Assembly: GCA_946534715.1 (NCBI GenBank)
Contig: CAMNCW010000058.1
Location: forward strand, 1-42,836
DNA from: an uncultured Bacteroidales bacterium
GTDB lineage: Bacteria > Bacteroidota > Bacteroidia > Bacteroidales > Paludibacteraceae
Direction: 5' to 3'
DNA: 42,836 nucleotides
How positions within the stretch are numbered: the first letter of the stretch is position 1; every line of letters begins with the position of its first letter. This document shows, piece by piece, positions 15,069-23,056 of this stretch. The translations under genes and the position numbers were made by a program. The notes under the pieces were generated by a model. That model saw only the letters and a list, made by a program, of their open reading frames with translations. It did not search any database and was not told where the DNA came from.

Positions 15069-16745
15069 ATGGCAGACGATAAGAAGATTATTTTTTCGAT
15101 GGTGGGACTGAGTAAGAGTTTTGGTCCCCAAAAACAGGTATTGAAGAATATCTACCTGAGTTTCTTTTATGGCGCGAAGATCGGTATCATCGGTCTGAAC
15201 GGCGCAGGTAAATCCACCTTGCTGAAGATCATCGCCGGTATCGAGAAAGAGTACCAAGGCGAGGTTGTTTGGTCTCCCGGCTACTCGGTCGGCTATCTGG
15301 AGCAAGACCCGAAGCTCGATCCGTCCAAGACCGTGCGCGAGGTCGTTCAAGAAGGCGTGCAGCCGATCATGGACATGTTGAAGGAGTACGACGAGATCAA
15401 TATGGCTTTTGCGGAGCCGGACGCGGATTTTGACAAACTCTTGGCTCGACAAGCCGAATTGCAGGACAAGCTTGATGCAGCCGACGCATGGAACATCGAC
15501 CAGAAACTTGACCGCGCCATGGACGCTCTGCGATGTCCGCCCGATGATGCGAGTGTCACTACCCTTTCGGGAGGTGAACGCCGCCGTGTAGCGCTCTGTC
15601 GTCTGTTGCTGCAACAGCCGGATGTGCTGCTTCTGGATGAGCCGACGAACCATTTGGATGCCGAGTCCATCGATTGGTTAGAGCAACACTTGCAGCAATA
15701 TGCAGGAACGGTGATCTGTATCACGCACGACCGCTATTTCTTGGATAATGTGGCAGGTTGGATTCTTGAACTGGACCGCGGAGAAGGTATTCCATGGAAA
15801 GGCAATTATTCTTCGTGGCTTGAGCAGAAGACAAACCGCATGGCGCAGGAGGAGAAACAGGCATCCAAGCGTCGCAAGACTTTGGAGCGCGAGCTGGAGT
15901 GGATCCGTATGGCGCCGAAAGCACGTCACGCAAAGCAGAAAGCACGTTTGGAGTCGTACGACCGCATGTTGAACGAGGAGCAAAAAGAGCGCGAGGAGAA
16001 ACTCGAGATCTTCATTCCGAATGGTCCGCGTCTGGGTAACAAGGTCATTAACGCCGAAGGCGTAGCGAAGTCGTTTGGCGACAAGTTGCTCTTCGAGGAC
16101 CTCAATTTCATGTTGCCGCCCAACGGTATTGTGGGTGTTATCGGTCCGAACGGAGCAGGTAAGACGACCCTCTTCCGTATGATCATCGGCAGCGAGAAAG
16201 CAGACAAAGGTACGTTCTCCGTCGGCGAGACCGTGAAAATCGGTTACGTTGATCAGCAACACGCAGATATAGACCCGAATAAGTCCGTCTTTGAGACCAT
16301 CAGCGGCGGAACGGAGTTCATCCGCGTGGCAGGTCGTGAGATAAACGCACGTGCCTATCTGAGCCGTTTCAACTTCACCGGTGCAGACCAAGAGAAGAAA
16401 TGCGGTGTCCTCTCCGGTGGTGAGCGAAACCGTCTTCACCTTGCCCTGACACTCAAATCAGAAGCCAACGTGCTCCTGCTCGACGAGCCGACCAACGATA
16501 TTGATGTCAACACGCTCCGTGCGTTGGAGGAAGGCCTCGAGAACTTCGCCGGATGTGCGGTAGTAATCTCGCACGACCGTTGGTTCCTCAACCGTATCTG
16601 CACGCACATCCTCGCGTATGAAGGCGACGGAAAAGTGTTCTGGTTCGAAGGCAGTTACTCGGAATACGAGGAGAACAAAAAGATGCGTCTGGGCGAAGAA
16701 GCCTGCGAACCAAAACGCGTTCGCTATCGCGGCTTAACAGTTTAA
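15069..16745 (+). CDS. ettA: ABC-F ATPase, EttA type (energy-dependent translational throttle)
   Basis: About 558 residues from ATG 15069 (MADDKKIIFSMVGLSKSFGP); the preceding frame back to a TTG at 15003 is repeat DNA and unlikely to be translated. It carries two ATP-binding cassettes, each with Walker A (GLNGAGKST and GPNGAGKTT), ABC signature (LSGGERRR and LSGGERNR) and Walker B (LLLDEPTNHLD and LLLDEPTNDID). They are joined by a charged linker (ELEWIRMAPKARHAKQKARL) that inserts toward the ribosomal E site in EttA. It has no membrane domain. It gates translation elongation according to ATP/ADP ratio in E. coli. The stop codon lies in a reverse-oriented 8-bp array. Confidence 0.95.
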   Translation: MADDKKIIFSMVGLSKSFGPQKQVLKNIYLSFFYGAKIGIIGLNGAGKSTLLKIIAGIEKEYQGEVVWSPGYSVGYLEQDPKLDPSKTVREVVQEGVQPIMDMLKEYDEINMAFAEPDADFDKLLARQAELQDKLDAADAWNIDQKLDRAMDALRCPPDDASVTTLSGGERRRVALCRLLLQQPDVLLLDEPTNHLDAESIDWLEQHLQQYAGTVICITHDRYFLDNVAGWILELDRGEGIPWKGNYSSWLEQKTNRMAQEEKQASKRRKTLERELEWIRMAPKARHAKQKARLESYDRMLNEEQKEREEKLEIFIPNGPRLGNKVINAEGVAKSFGDKLLFEDLNFMLPPNGIVGVIGPNGAGKTTLFRMIIGSEKADKGTFSVGETVKIGYVDQQHADIDPNKSVFETISGGTEFIRVAGREINARAYLSRFNFTGADQEKKCGVLSGGERNRLHLALTLKSEANVLLLDEPTNDIDVNTLRALEEGLENFAGCAVVISHDRWFLNRICTHILAYEGDGKVFWFEGSYSEYEENKKMRLGEEACEPKRVRYRGLTV

Positions 16746-16770
16746 CAATTTAACAATTTAACGGTTTAAC
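16733..16770 (+). repeat. 8-bp array (reverse complement of YYGTTAAR) between ettA and tilS
   Basis: CTTAACAG, TTTAACAA, TTTAACAA, TTTAACGG, TTTAACC span the ettA stop (TAA, 16743-16745) and end just before the tilS TTG at 16772. It is the same family as the arrays at 1088, 4410 and 8126 but in the opposite orientation. Confidence 0.9.
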
Positions 16771-16771
16771 C

Positions 16772-17653
16772 TTGTTACGCAGAGTATCGACATATATTCG
16801 GCAGCGGGGATTGTTGGTTAAAGACAAGCCTGTCTTGGTGGCATTGAGTGGCGGAGCGGATAGCGTGAGCCTGCTCGATGTGCTCCTGCAAGCCGGATAT
16901 ACGTGCGTCGCGGCACATTGCAATTTTCACCTGCGGGGCGAAGAGAGCGACAGGGACGAAGCTTTCGTGCGGGATCTATGCAAGCAAATGAACGTGGAGT
17001 TGGAGGTCACGGATTTCGACACCTTGGAATACGCGCATACGCATGAAGTGAGTATCGAAGTGGCAGCACGCGAGTTAAGGTATCGATGGTTCGATGAAAT
17101 AGCGCGCAAACATGGCTGTCAGGCGGTATGTGTGGCGCATCATCAGAACGATCAGGCGGAGACCATTTTGCTCAATCTCAAACGCGGAACAGGCATCCGC
17201 GGACTTGCCGGAATGCGACCCGTAAGCGCGAACCCCATCGTGCCGGAAAGTGTGCCGATTGTGCGTCCGCTGCTCTGTACAACGAGAGGATATATTGAAC
17301 ATTATTTGAAAGACAAAAGGCACCTCAATTGGGTGACAGACAGCACTAATTCGAACACTTCAATCACCCGAAATGCGATCCGAGAGCAGCTCAAGAACTA
17401 CTCCAAAGCGGAGATCGAGCATATGGCTCAAACGGCGGAATATATGCAAGGGTATGTGGATATAATAGAGGGCAAGTCGTCACGCGAAGAAGGAATTGTG
17501 CGTCTTTATGAGCAACTTCGCGAATATAATTTCGCAGAAATAGATAAAATTTACGATGCGTTGCAACGGGGAGAAGGAGGCAAAACATTCACCTCCAAGA
17601 CCCATAAAGCAACGATAAAAAAAGGAAAATTATGCGTCACTTTGGTATCATAG
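16772..17653 (+). CDS. tilS: tRNA(Ile)-lysidine synthase (short form)
   Basis: A 293-residue N-type ATP pyrophosphatase that attaches lysine to C34 of tRNA-Ile(CAU), switching its identity from Met to Ile. The PP-loop SGGADS is at 26-31. Further signatures are AAHCNFHLRGEESDRDE, EVAARELRYRWF, AHHQNDQAETILLNLKRGTG and the tRNA-contact WVTDSTN. The start appears to be TTG, with no ATG before the PP-loop. E. coli TilS has about 430 residues; here most of the C-terminal domains is missing, and only a short KKGKLCVTL-like tail remains, reminiscent of the compact Aquifex type. The 3' end overlaps aroE by 22 bp. Confidence 0.92.
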   Translation: MLRRVSTYIRQRGLLVKDKPVLVALSGGADSVSLLDVLLQAGYTCVAAHCNFHLRGEESDRDEAFVRDLCKQMNVELEVTDFDTLEYAHTHEVSIEVAARELRYRWFDEIARKHGCQAVCVAHHQNDQAETILLNLKRGTGIRGLAGMRPVSANPIVPESVPIVRPLLCTTRGYIEHYLKDKRHLNWVTDSTNSNTSITRNAIREQLKNYSKAEIEHMAQTAEYMQGYVDIIEGKSSREEGIVRLYEQLREYNFAEIDKIYDALQRGEGGKTFTSKTHKATIKKGKLCVTLVS

Positions 17654-18348
17654 GATTTCCATTATTGCACTCCTTCTCGGCGAAGTATTTCAACGAGAAA
17701 TTTGCAACAGAAAAAATAGAGGCGGAGTACTCGTTGTACCCGACGGAAGCGGAACATTTAAAGCCGAAAATAGAAGAACTTTTGGACACTTTGGACGGCA
17801 TGAATGTCACGATGCCGTACAAGCAAGCCATCATTCCGTATCTGGAGCGTTTGGACGAAACGGCAGAAGCTGTGGGAGCAGTCAATGTGGTTCATAAACG
17901 GGTCGGTTACAACACCGATTGTATCGGTTTCATGGAGTCGATCCTGCCCTTGTTGGGCGAGAATGACCGCAAAGCCTTGGTACTCGGAACCGGAGGCGCG
18001 TCAAAGGCGGTTTGCTACGGCTTGCGCAAGTTAGGGCTCTCCCCCACTCTCGTCAGCCGCACGCCGAAAGAAGGCATGTTGGGTTACGACCAATTGACCG
18101 AAGAGCTGATGAGCGAATACACGGTCATCGTCAATTGTACGCCACTCGGTATGACGCCGGAGGAAAACACGTACCCCGCGATCCCGTACGAATGGATTTC
18201 GGCACGACATTTGTTGTTCGATTGCGTGTATAACCCCGAAGAGACGCTTTTCCTGCAAAAAGGCAAGGCGCAAGGAGCACGCATCAGAAACGGAATGGAG
18301 ATGCTCTTCGGACAAGCGAAAGCAGCATGGTCAATTTGGAATAATTGA
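17632..18348 (+). CDS. aroE: Shikimate dehydrogenase
   Basis: A 238-residue NADP(H) enzyme converting 3-dehydroshikimate to shikimate in aromatic amino acid synthesis. Substrate-site motifs are FPLLHSFSAKYFN (9-21), NVTMPYKQ with the catalytic Lys (about 58-65), and NTDCIGF (about 95-101). The nucleotide loop is LGTGGASKAV (about 118-127), and a C-terminal NGMEMLFGQA is present. It is somewhat shorter than the roughly 270 residues of E. coli AroE, as is common in Bacteroidota. The ATG lies inside the tilS 3' end, suggesting translational coupling. Confidence 0.94.
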   Translation: MRHFGIIGFPLLHSFSAKYFNEKFATEKIEAEYSLYPTEAEHLKPKIEELLDTLDGMNVTMPYKQAIIPYLERLDETAEAVGAVNVVHKRVGYNTDCIGFMESILPLLGENDRKALVLGTGGASKAVCYGLRKLGLSPTLVSRTPKEGMLGYDQLTEELMSEYTVIVNCTPLGMTPEENTYPAIPYEWISARHLLFDCVYNPEETLFLQKGKAQGARIRNGMEMLFGQAKAAWSIWNN

Positions 18349-18366
18349 TATTTTTAAATTAGCGAT

Positions 18367-19413
18367 ATGAAAAAGATCTTTTTAGTGCTCTTGGGAGCAA
18401 TGATGGTATGCACGGGTTTCGCGCAGATTGTAGAAAAAGGCGAACCGGCTATGGTGTATTACAGCCCTAAAACGACTGTTTCTTTGGATTTTACATACAC
18501 CATTGAGAAAGAAGAAAAAGGTGTGTTTGCGGAGTATGCCAAATCGCTGCTCGGCATCAACGATGTGGTGACAGAGGACAAAACGAGTTATACACTCAAA
18601 GATGTGCGTATTGCTACTCGCGCAGAAGCAGACTTCGCGCGTCCGCACAAAGTGGTGAATGATCCGGCGATGCCTATGTTGCTGAATATCAATGAGAAAG
18701 GTCTGTTGGTGGGCTATAATGTTGTGCCGCGTGAGAAGAAGCCGAACACACCTCCTCAGCAGCCGAACAACAGACATAACGCAGGCAAAAACGACCGTTT
18801 CAAGAAAGCTCCGTATCCGGAGGAAGTGCTGAAGGCCGCTACGCCGAGTGCGCAGGCACAAGCGGCAGCGCAGCAGATTTTTCACATCCGCGAGACGCGT
18901 ATGTACCTGATTAACGGAGAAGTGGAGCACGCTCCGGCTGACGGAGAGGCGATGAGAATTGTGTTCGAGGAGTTGGAAAAGCAGGAAAACGCGCTGATTG
19001 CGCTCTTTACCGGAAAGAAGAGCAGACGCACCGAGCATAAGCTGGTGATTTTCGATCCGCAAGCGAAAGATCAGAAATGGTATTTCTCTTCCGAAAACGG
19101 ATTTACAGATGCCGAGAACATTGACGCTGAGATGATTAGCGCGGATGTCATTCTTTACCCGCAGCGTTATACCGCCGGCACAGAGGACACCAAGAACAAG
19201 AAAAAAGCCGCTGTTTCGCAGATTGTTTATAACCTGCCAGGAAGCGGTGAAGTGAAAGTGGTTTATAACGGTAAGACCCTGAAAAAACAAACTATCGCGA
19301 TTGCTCAATTGGGCGTGGATGTGCCGTTAGCCAAAGACTTATTTACCGGCAAAGAATTGCCGTCCATCGTATTTAATGAGAAGACAGGAAACATTGTTTC
19401 TATCAGCAAATAA
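18367..19413 (+). CDS. DUF4831 family exported protein
   Basis: A 348-residue protein with a signal peptide (MKKIFLVLLGAMMVCTGFAQ, cleavage after about 20). The mature N-terminus has the family's YYSPKTTVSLDFTYTIEKEE pattern and the following EYAKSLLGINDV. DUF4831 is found almost only in Bacteroidota; its function is unknown and it is probably periplasmic or surface-associated. A Pro/Asn/Gln-rich segment (KKPNTPPQQPNNRHN, about 125-140) looks disordered. It is 9 bp upstream of another exported protein gene, so the two are probably co-expressed. Confidence 0.75.
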   Translation: MKKIFLVLLGAMMVCTGFAQIVEKGEPAMVYYSPKTTVSLDFTYTIEKEEKGVFAEYAKSLLGINDVVTEDKTSYTLKDVRIATRAEADFARPHKVVNDPAMPMLLNINEKGLLVGYNVVPREKKPNTPPQQPNNRHNAGKNDRFKKAPYPEEVLKAATPSAQAQAAAQQIFHIRETRMYLINGEVEHAPADGEAMRIVFEELEKQENALIALFTGKKSRRTEHKLVIFDPQAKDQKWYFSSENGFTDAENIDAEMISADVILYPQRYTAGTEDTKNKKKAAVSQIVYNLPGSGEVKVVYNGKTLKKQTIAIAQLGVDVPLAKDLFTGKELPSIVFNEKTGNIVSISK

Positions 19414-19422
19414 TTGATTATT

Positions 19423-20334
19423 GTGAAAAGAATACCATTCATCCTATTTTGTCTGTTGACTTTGATGGCAAGCAAGGTCAATGCCCAAGAGATCAACTGC
19501 ACTGTAACCATCAATTCCGACCAGATTGAGGGTTCGAACAAACAGGTGTACGAAACGCTCAAATCGTCTATTCAGGACTACATGAACCAGAACCGATGGA
19601 CGAACATGACGTATGCCGAGCATGAGAAAATCGAGTGCAGCATGCTGATCATCGTCAAAGCCGTGCAGGAAAACATGTATGTGTGCGAAATGACGCTGCA
19701 AAGCCGCCGGCCGGTGTATGGCACAACTTACTCCAGCCCGCTTCTGAATTTCGTGGACAAGAACTTCAACTTCACCTACCAGGAGTTTGACCGTATTGAG
19801 TACCAGCAAAACCAGTTCACCACCAACTTGACAGCGATGTTAGCGTATTACTGCTACCTCATCATCGGACATGACCAGGATAGTTTTCAGCGTTTAGGAG
19901 GCACGCCGTTCTTCCAAGTATGCGAGGAGATCGTAACGGCATGTCAGTCTGCCAGCATGGATCCAACGGAGCAGAAAGGTTGGGTTGCTTTTGATAGCAA
20001 CCGAAACCGCTATGCGCTGATAAACAATCTCTTAGACGAGGCTTTCAAGAAATACCGCAATTTCTATTACGAGTACCACCGTTTGGGTTTGGATGAGATG
20101 AGTGCCAATGTAACCAATGGCCGCGCACGTATTGCTGAAGGCATGCCGGTCTTGAAAGAAGCATACCGCGCACGACCTGCCACGTATGTGATCAACACAT
20201 TCCTGGACGCCAAAGCAGAGGAGCTGGTGGATATATTCAAGAAAGGAACAGACAAAGAGAAGAAAACCGTTTATGAATTGCTGACCGACATCGACCCCAC
20301 ACGCATGAACACTTACGACCGCATCAATCAATAA
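19423..20334 (+). CDS. DUF4835 family exported protein (possible T9SS-associated PorD)
   Basis: About 303 residues. The better start is GTG 19423, giving MKRIPFILFCLLTLMASKVNA, a clean signal peptide; TTG 19414 would prepend three residues. The mature protein starts QEINCTVTINSDQIEGSNKQ, with later NRWTNMTYAEHEKIECSM and YYCYLIIGHDQDSF, matching the Bacteroidota family DUF4835. I recall some annotations calling this family PorD of the type IX secretion system, but this is unverified. It is the last gene of the long plus-strand run and converges on fprA. Confidence 0.75.
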   Translation: MKRIPFILFCLLTLMASKVNAQEINCTVTINSDQIEGSNKQVYETLKSSIQDYMNQNRWTNMTYAEHEKIECSMLIIVKAVQENMYVCEMTLQSRRPVYGTTYSSPLLNFVDKNFNFTYQEFDRIEYQQNQFTTNLTAMLAYYCYLIIGHDQDSFQRLGGTPFFQVCEEIVTACQSASMDPTEQKGWVAFDSNRNRYALINNLLDEAFKKYRNFYYEYHRLGLDEMSANVTNGRARIAEGMPVLKEAYRARPATYVINTFLDAKAEELVDIFKKGTDKEKKTVYELLTDIDPTRMNTYDRINQ

Positions 20335-20761
20335 TTAGTCTCTCTAATAAATAATGTTTCCTCTTTTGCATCCGCCAAGTTTGGCGGATAGGAAACACCG
20401 CGTCTGCTTCTTTCGTCGTCCATTGCCCGGTATGCCATGCCGGTTCTTTAAAAATTTGCATGACAATCTTGGCGATATTGGCGATATTGCCAAAAACGAC
20501 AATATCGCCATGCAAAAAAAATTGACTCTGAGACTCTTGAGACACTTTTTGTTTAATTTGCTTAATTTGTGAACATTACATCTGTCTCAACAGTCTCAAC
20601 TGTCTCATATCATTTTTTCGAACGCTATGTTCAAAAATTGAGCGTTAGTTGTTCTTATATATTCTTAGTCATCCGTTAACCATCCCCGTGGTTCTGCCGA
20701 GAGGGTGTCGGGGGAGAGTTTCAACGGGAATATTGCAAAAGACACAAATACTCGCGATCAC
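20335..20761. other. 427-bp convergent intergenic region with several inverted repeats
   Basis: No protein gene is evident. It contains, in order: the palindrome at 20370-20389; nested inverted repeats TTTGCATG/CATGCAAA (20455-20462, 20509-20516) around an 11-bp stem TGGCGATATTG/CAATATCGCCA (20479-20489, 20500-20510), whose left arm is duplicated in tandem at 20471; a long-range stem TGAGACTCTTGAGACA/TGTCTCAACAGTCTCA (20529-20544, 20583-20598, one mismatch), part of a 9-bp TCTCAACWG repeat; and a weak stem AACGCT/AGCGTT around 20623-20648. No stem is directly followed by a strong T-run. It could hold terminators for both flanking genes or an untranslated RNA. Confidence 0.6.
20370..20389. repeat. 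Palindrome ATCCGCCAA-GT-TTGGCGGAT, copy 2
   Basis: The same 9-bp arms as at 6032-6051 with a different 2-bp centre. It lies 35 bp after the DUF4835 stop in a convergent intergenic region and, like copy 1, is preceded by a CTCTTTT-type pyrimidine tract. Confidence 0.85.
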
Positions 20762-21910
20762 TTATGCTAACAAGGCGTCGGCAATGGATTCCAGGGCGGG
20801 GATTTGATCCGGTTTGAGGGAACCGCGGATGGTAAGGGTCGGTTCGACGATTTCGATGTTCTTGCAAGGAGCAAGCATCTCTTTCATGACACGAACAGCC
20901 TGTGGCGCCCAAGAGCCGTTCTCCACAAGGGCAACACGACGGTTTTGGTAACCTTTGAGACGGAGCTTATGAATAAACATATGCATTGCCGGGAAGATGT
21001 CTCCATCATACGTAGCACAGCACAGAACCAAACGATTCATACGGAACGCGTCCTCGATTGCCTCTGCCATGTCGTCACGGCTAAGGTCGGTAATAGCTAC
21101 TTTTCCTGCCCCTTTTGTCTTTAGAATCTCTGCCAACTTTTGCGCGGCTTTTGCCGTGTTGCCGTGGATAGAGGCATAAGCGATGAGCACGCCTTCGGTC
21201 TCTACACCGTACGCACTCCAAATCTTATATAACCGCAATGCCTCGTCTTTCTGCTCGCCCTCTAACATGTAGCCATGCAACGGAGCAATGGACTTAATCT
21301 CTTTGTCCGCTATTTTCTTCAACAAATTCGTTACCGCTACGCCGTACTTGCCGACGATGTTAAAATAATAGCGCCTTGCCTCGCACGACCAATCGTCCTC
21401 GTCGGCATGATAGACGCCGAACTTACCAAACGCGTCCGCGGAGAAGAGAACTTGCTCTTCGGGGCAATAGGTCATCATCACTTCGGGCCAGTGGATCATC
21501 GGAGCAGCTATGAATTGCAGCGTCATGCCGCCGAGGTCTATACTCTGCCCTTCCGCCACGACTTGCACGTTCTTGGCTTCAATGCCGAACTGTTGCATCA
21601 ACACCACCGCTTGCTTCGAGCACAAGACTTGCGCTTGCGGGTATTGGTTCAGAAACAAAGCCATCGCGCCACTATGATCCGGCTCCATGTGGTGGCACAC
21701 CAAATAATCAGGTGTGCGTCCGTCCAGAGCTTCGGACACCTTGTTTAACCACTCGTGCGCGCAACGCGCATCTACTGCATCCATTACCGCCACCTGCTTC
21801 TCTCCGAACACCACATAACTATTGTAGCACATGCCTTCCGGCAAAGCGTACTGGCTTTCAAACAAATCTAAGCCTGCATCATCGCAGCCCACATATTTGA
21901 TATTCCTCAT
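20762..21910 (-). CDS. fprA: FprA-type flavodiiron protein (A-type flavoprotein)
   Basis: A 382-residue cytoplasmic enzyme that reduces O2 to water and/or NO to N2O in anaerobes. The N-terminal beta-lactamase-like domain (1-245) has the di-iron ligand motif HHMEPDHSGA (HxExDH), with further ligands in the MIHWPE, SADAFGKFG and LHGYML regions. The C-terminal flavodoxin domain (about 250-382) has an FMN-binding AYASIHGNTAKAA and a later NGSWAPQ. There is no rubredoxin extension, so electrons must come from a separate rubredoxin or ferredoxin. Its own promoter is at 21930-21961. It fits an anaerobe exposed to occasional oxygen or NO. Confidence 0.93.
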   Translation of the reverse strand: MRNIKYVGCDDAGLDLFESQYALPEGMCYNSYVVFGEKQVAVMDAVDARCAHEWLNKVSEALDGRTPDYLVCHHMEPDHSGAMALFLNQYPQAQVLCSKQAVVLMQQFGIEAKNVQVVAEGQSIDLGGMTLQFIAAPMIHWPEVMMTYCPEEQVLFSADAFGKFGVYHADEDDWSCEARRYYFNIVGKYGVAVTNLLKKIADKEIKSIAPLHGYMLEGEQKDEALRLYKIWSAYGVETEGVLIAYASIHGNTAKAAQKLAEILKTKGAGKVAITDLSRDDMAEAIEDAFRMNRLVLCCATYDGDIFPAMHMFIHKLRLKGYQNRRVALVENGSWAPQAVRVMKEMLAPCKNIEIVEPTLTIRGSLKPDQIPALESIADALLA

Positions 21911-21929
21911 AAATCTTTAAATTTTTCTG

Positions 21930-21961
21930 CAAAGTTACAACAATTATTTAAAATATGCAAA
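21930..21961 (-). promoter_or_regulatory. Promoter of fprA
   Basis: On the minus strand TTTGCATAT (21961-21953) and TTG-TAACTTTG (the -7 at 21937-21930) are separated by 20 bp. The initially transcribed sequence CAGAAAA is shared with the neighbouring DUF1295 promoter. Confidence 0.8.
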
Positions 21962-22023
21962 TAAATTGCAACATTTATTCAAAAAACTTGCATATCATGC
22001 CGACAAGGAGGGCGGATTTTTCT

Positions 22024-22917
22024 TTAAATCAGTATTCTTGTTTGTTTGCGGTACTCGGCATAGGCGGGTTTGTTGGCGAGTTGGCGATGCTCCATGAGAG
22101 GAATGGAAATGCCCAAGAACAAGGCAGTCATGGCAACCGGACCAAGGATAAACCAATCGAAGCCGTTAAATGCGGCATACATGATCCATATACCCCACCA
22201 GAACTGGATCTCACCGAAATAGTTCGGATGACGGCCGTGCTTCCAGAGACCCACATTACATACTTCGCCCGGATGAGCGGCTCGGAAATCATGGCTCTGC
22301 TTGTCGGCAATGAGCTGAATAGTAGCAGAAGCAAGGCAGACGAGGAAACCGATTGATAAAAGGCAATAATTGATAATTGACAATTGGTAATCGACAATTG
22401 ACAATTCATACAGTTTCAAGCCGGGAAGCATGGCGGCAAAGACGACAAGCGTTGGAACCATGTTGAGACCGAAGAAATTGATGAGATGGAAAAGCACGGG
22501 ATGCAAAGAGCGGTACTTGGTATAGCGCCAATCCTCATGGGCGATGCCTTTGAAAGTGATTGCCCAGTTGCGCGTAAGACGCCAGCCCCAATACCATGAA
22601 GCGACGAGGAGCAGAATTACCGGCAAGGACCATACACCCGTGTGAAATGCCCAAAGCAGGTACGTAACCGGCGGAAAAACAGACCAGTACGGGTCATAAA
22701 CGGAAACGTTTTCATACAAAAGCCCGAAAGCCCAGACAACAATAGTTGCCACTACGTCCGCGGCAAACAAGCCTAAGAGTGGCTGATTAGTGGCGGTAAA
22801 GTCTATGATTAGAAGGTAATCAACAGCGAAATAGACAGCAACGCCTATTAGTGCGGCAAAAAGATAAATGGCAGCGATAAGTGCGATGCTGGGCCATTTG
22901 GAATAAGAAGGTTTCAT
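22024..22917 (-). CDS. DUF1295 family integral membrane protein (steroid 5-alpha-reductase/ICMT-like fold)
   Basis: A 297-residue protein with about seven hydrophobic segments. The family signature is in the C-terminal half: DKQSHDFRAAHPGEVCNVGL, WKHGRHPNYFGEIQFWWG and MEHRQLANKPAYAEYRKQT. The conserved RHPNYFGE motif is shared with membrane-bound methyltransferases and reductases of the ICMT/steroid-reductase superfamily; the substrate is unknown. An in-frame 7-bp repeat (22367-22407) encodes a stretch around ELSIVDYQLSIINYC inside a predicted loop or helix. The promoter overlaps that of the divergent polymerase gene. Confidence 0.8.
   Translation of the reverse strand: MKPSYSKWPSIALIAAIYLFAALIGVAVYFAVDYLLIIDFTATNQPLLGLFAADVVATIVVWAFGLLYENVSVYDPYWSVFPPVTYLLWAFHTGVWSLPVILLLVASWYWGWRLTRNWAITFKGIAHEDWRYTKYRSLHPVLFHLINFFGLNMVPTLVVFAAMLPGLKLYELSIVDYQLSIINYCLLSIGFLVCLASATIQLIADKQSHDFRAAHPGEVCNVGLWKHGRHPNYFGEIQFWWGIWIMYAAFNGFDWFILGPVAMTALFLGISIPLMEHRQLANKPAYAEYRKQTRILI
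22367..22407 (-). repeat. In-frame AATTGAY-type heptamer array inside the DUF1295 gene
   Basis: Read on the plus strand: AATTGAT, AATTGAC, AATTGGT, AATCGAC, AATTGAC, AATTC. It is the same heptamer that forms spacers at 9494, 24303 and 37368, but here on the coding strand it is translated as part of a membrane protein. Confidence 0.85.
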
Positions 22918-22988
22918 ATAATTGACGATTTAACGATTTACGAGGTTCGATTTATTGACGATTTATGAGAGTTTCCTAAAATTTTCTG

Positions 22989-23020
22989 CAAAATTACAAC
23001 AAAAATTGCATATATGCAAA
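22989..23020 (-). promoter_or_regulatory. Promoter of the DUF1295 gene
   Basis: On the minus strand TTTGCATAT (23020-23012) and TTG-TAATTTTG (the -7 at 22996-22989) are 20 bp apart. The -33 region lies in the palindrome TTGCATATATGCAA (23006-23019), which also forms the -33 of the divergent polymerase promoter. Confidence 0.8.
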
Positions 23021-23036
23021 TATTTTCGTATCTTTG
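23005..23036 (+). promoter_or_regulatory. Promoter of the Y-family polymerase gene
   Basis: ATTGCATAT (TTG at 23006-23008) and TATCTTTG (23029-23036) are 20 bp apart. It overlaps the divergent DUF1295 promoter by 16 bp at the shared palindrome, so the two promoters probably exclude each other. The downstream TATCTTTGTAGCCGATTT matches the hypB start region. Confidence 0.8.
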
Positions 23037-23056
23037 TAGCCGATTTTGAAAAAAGA

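Noticed and set aside
15678..16439. A 253-codon minus-strand frame opposite ettA
   Set aside because: It is a shadow of the ABC-F gene in the complementary frame; no start context or promoter.
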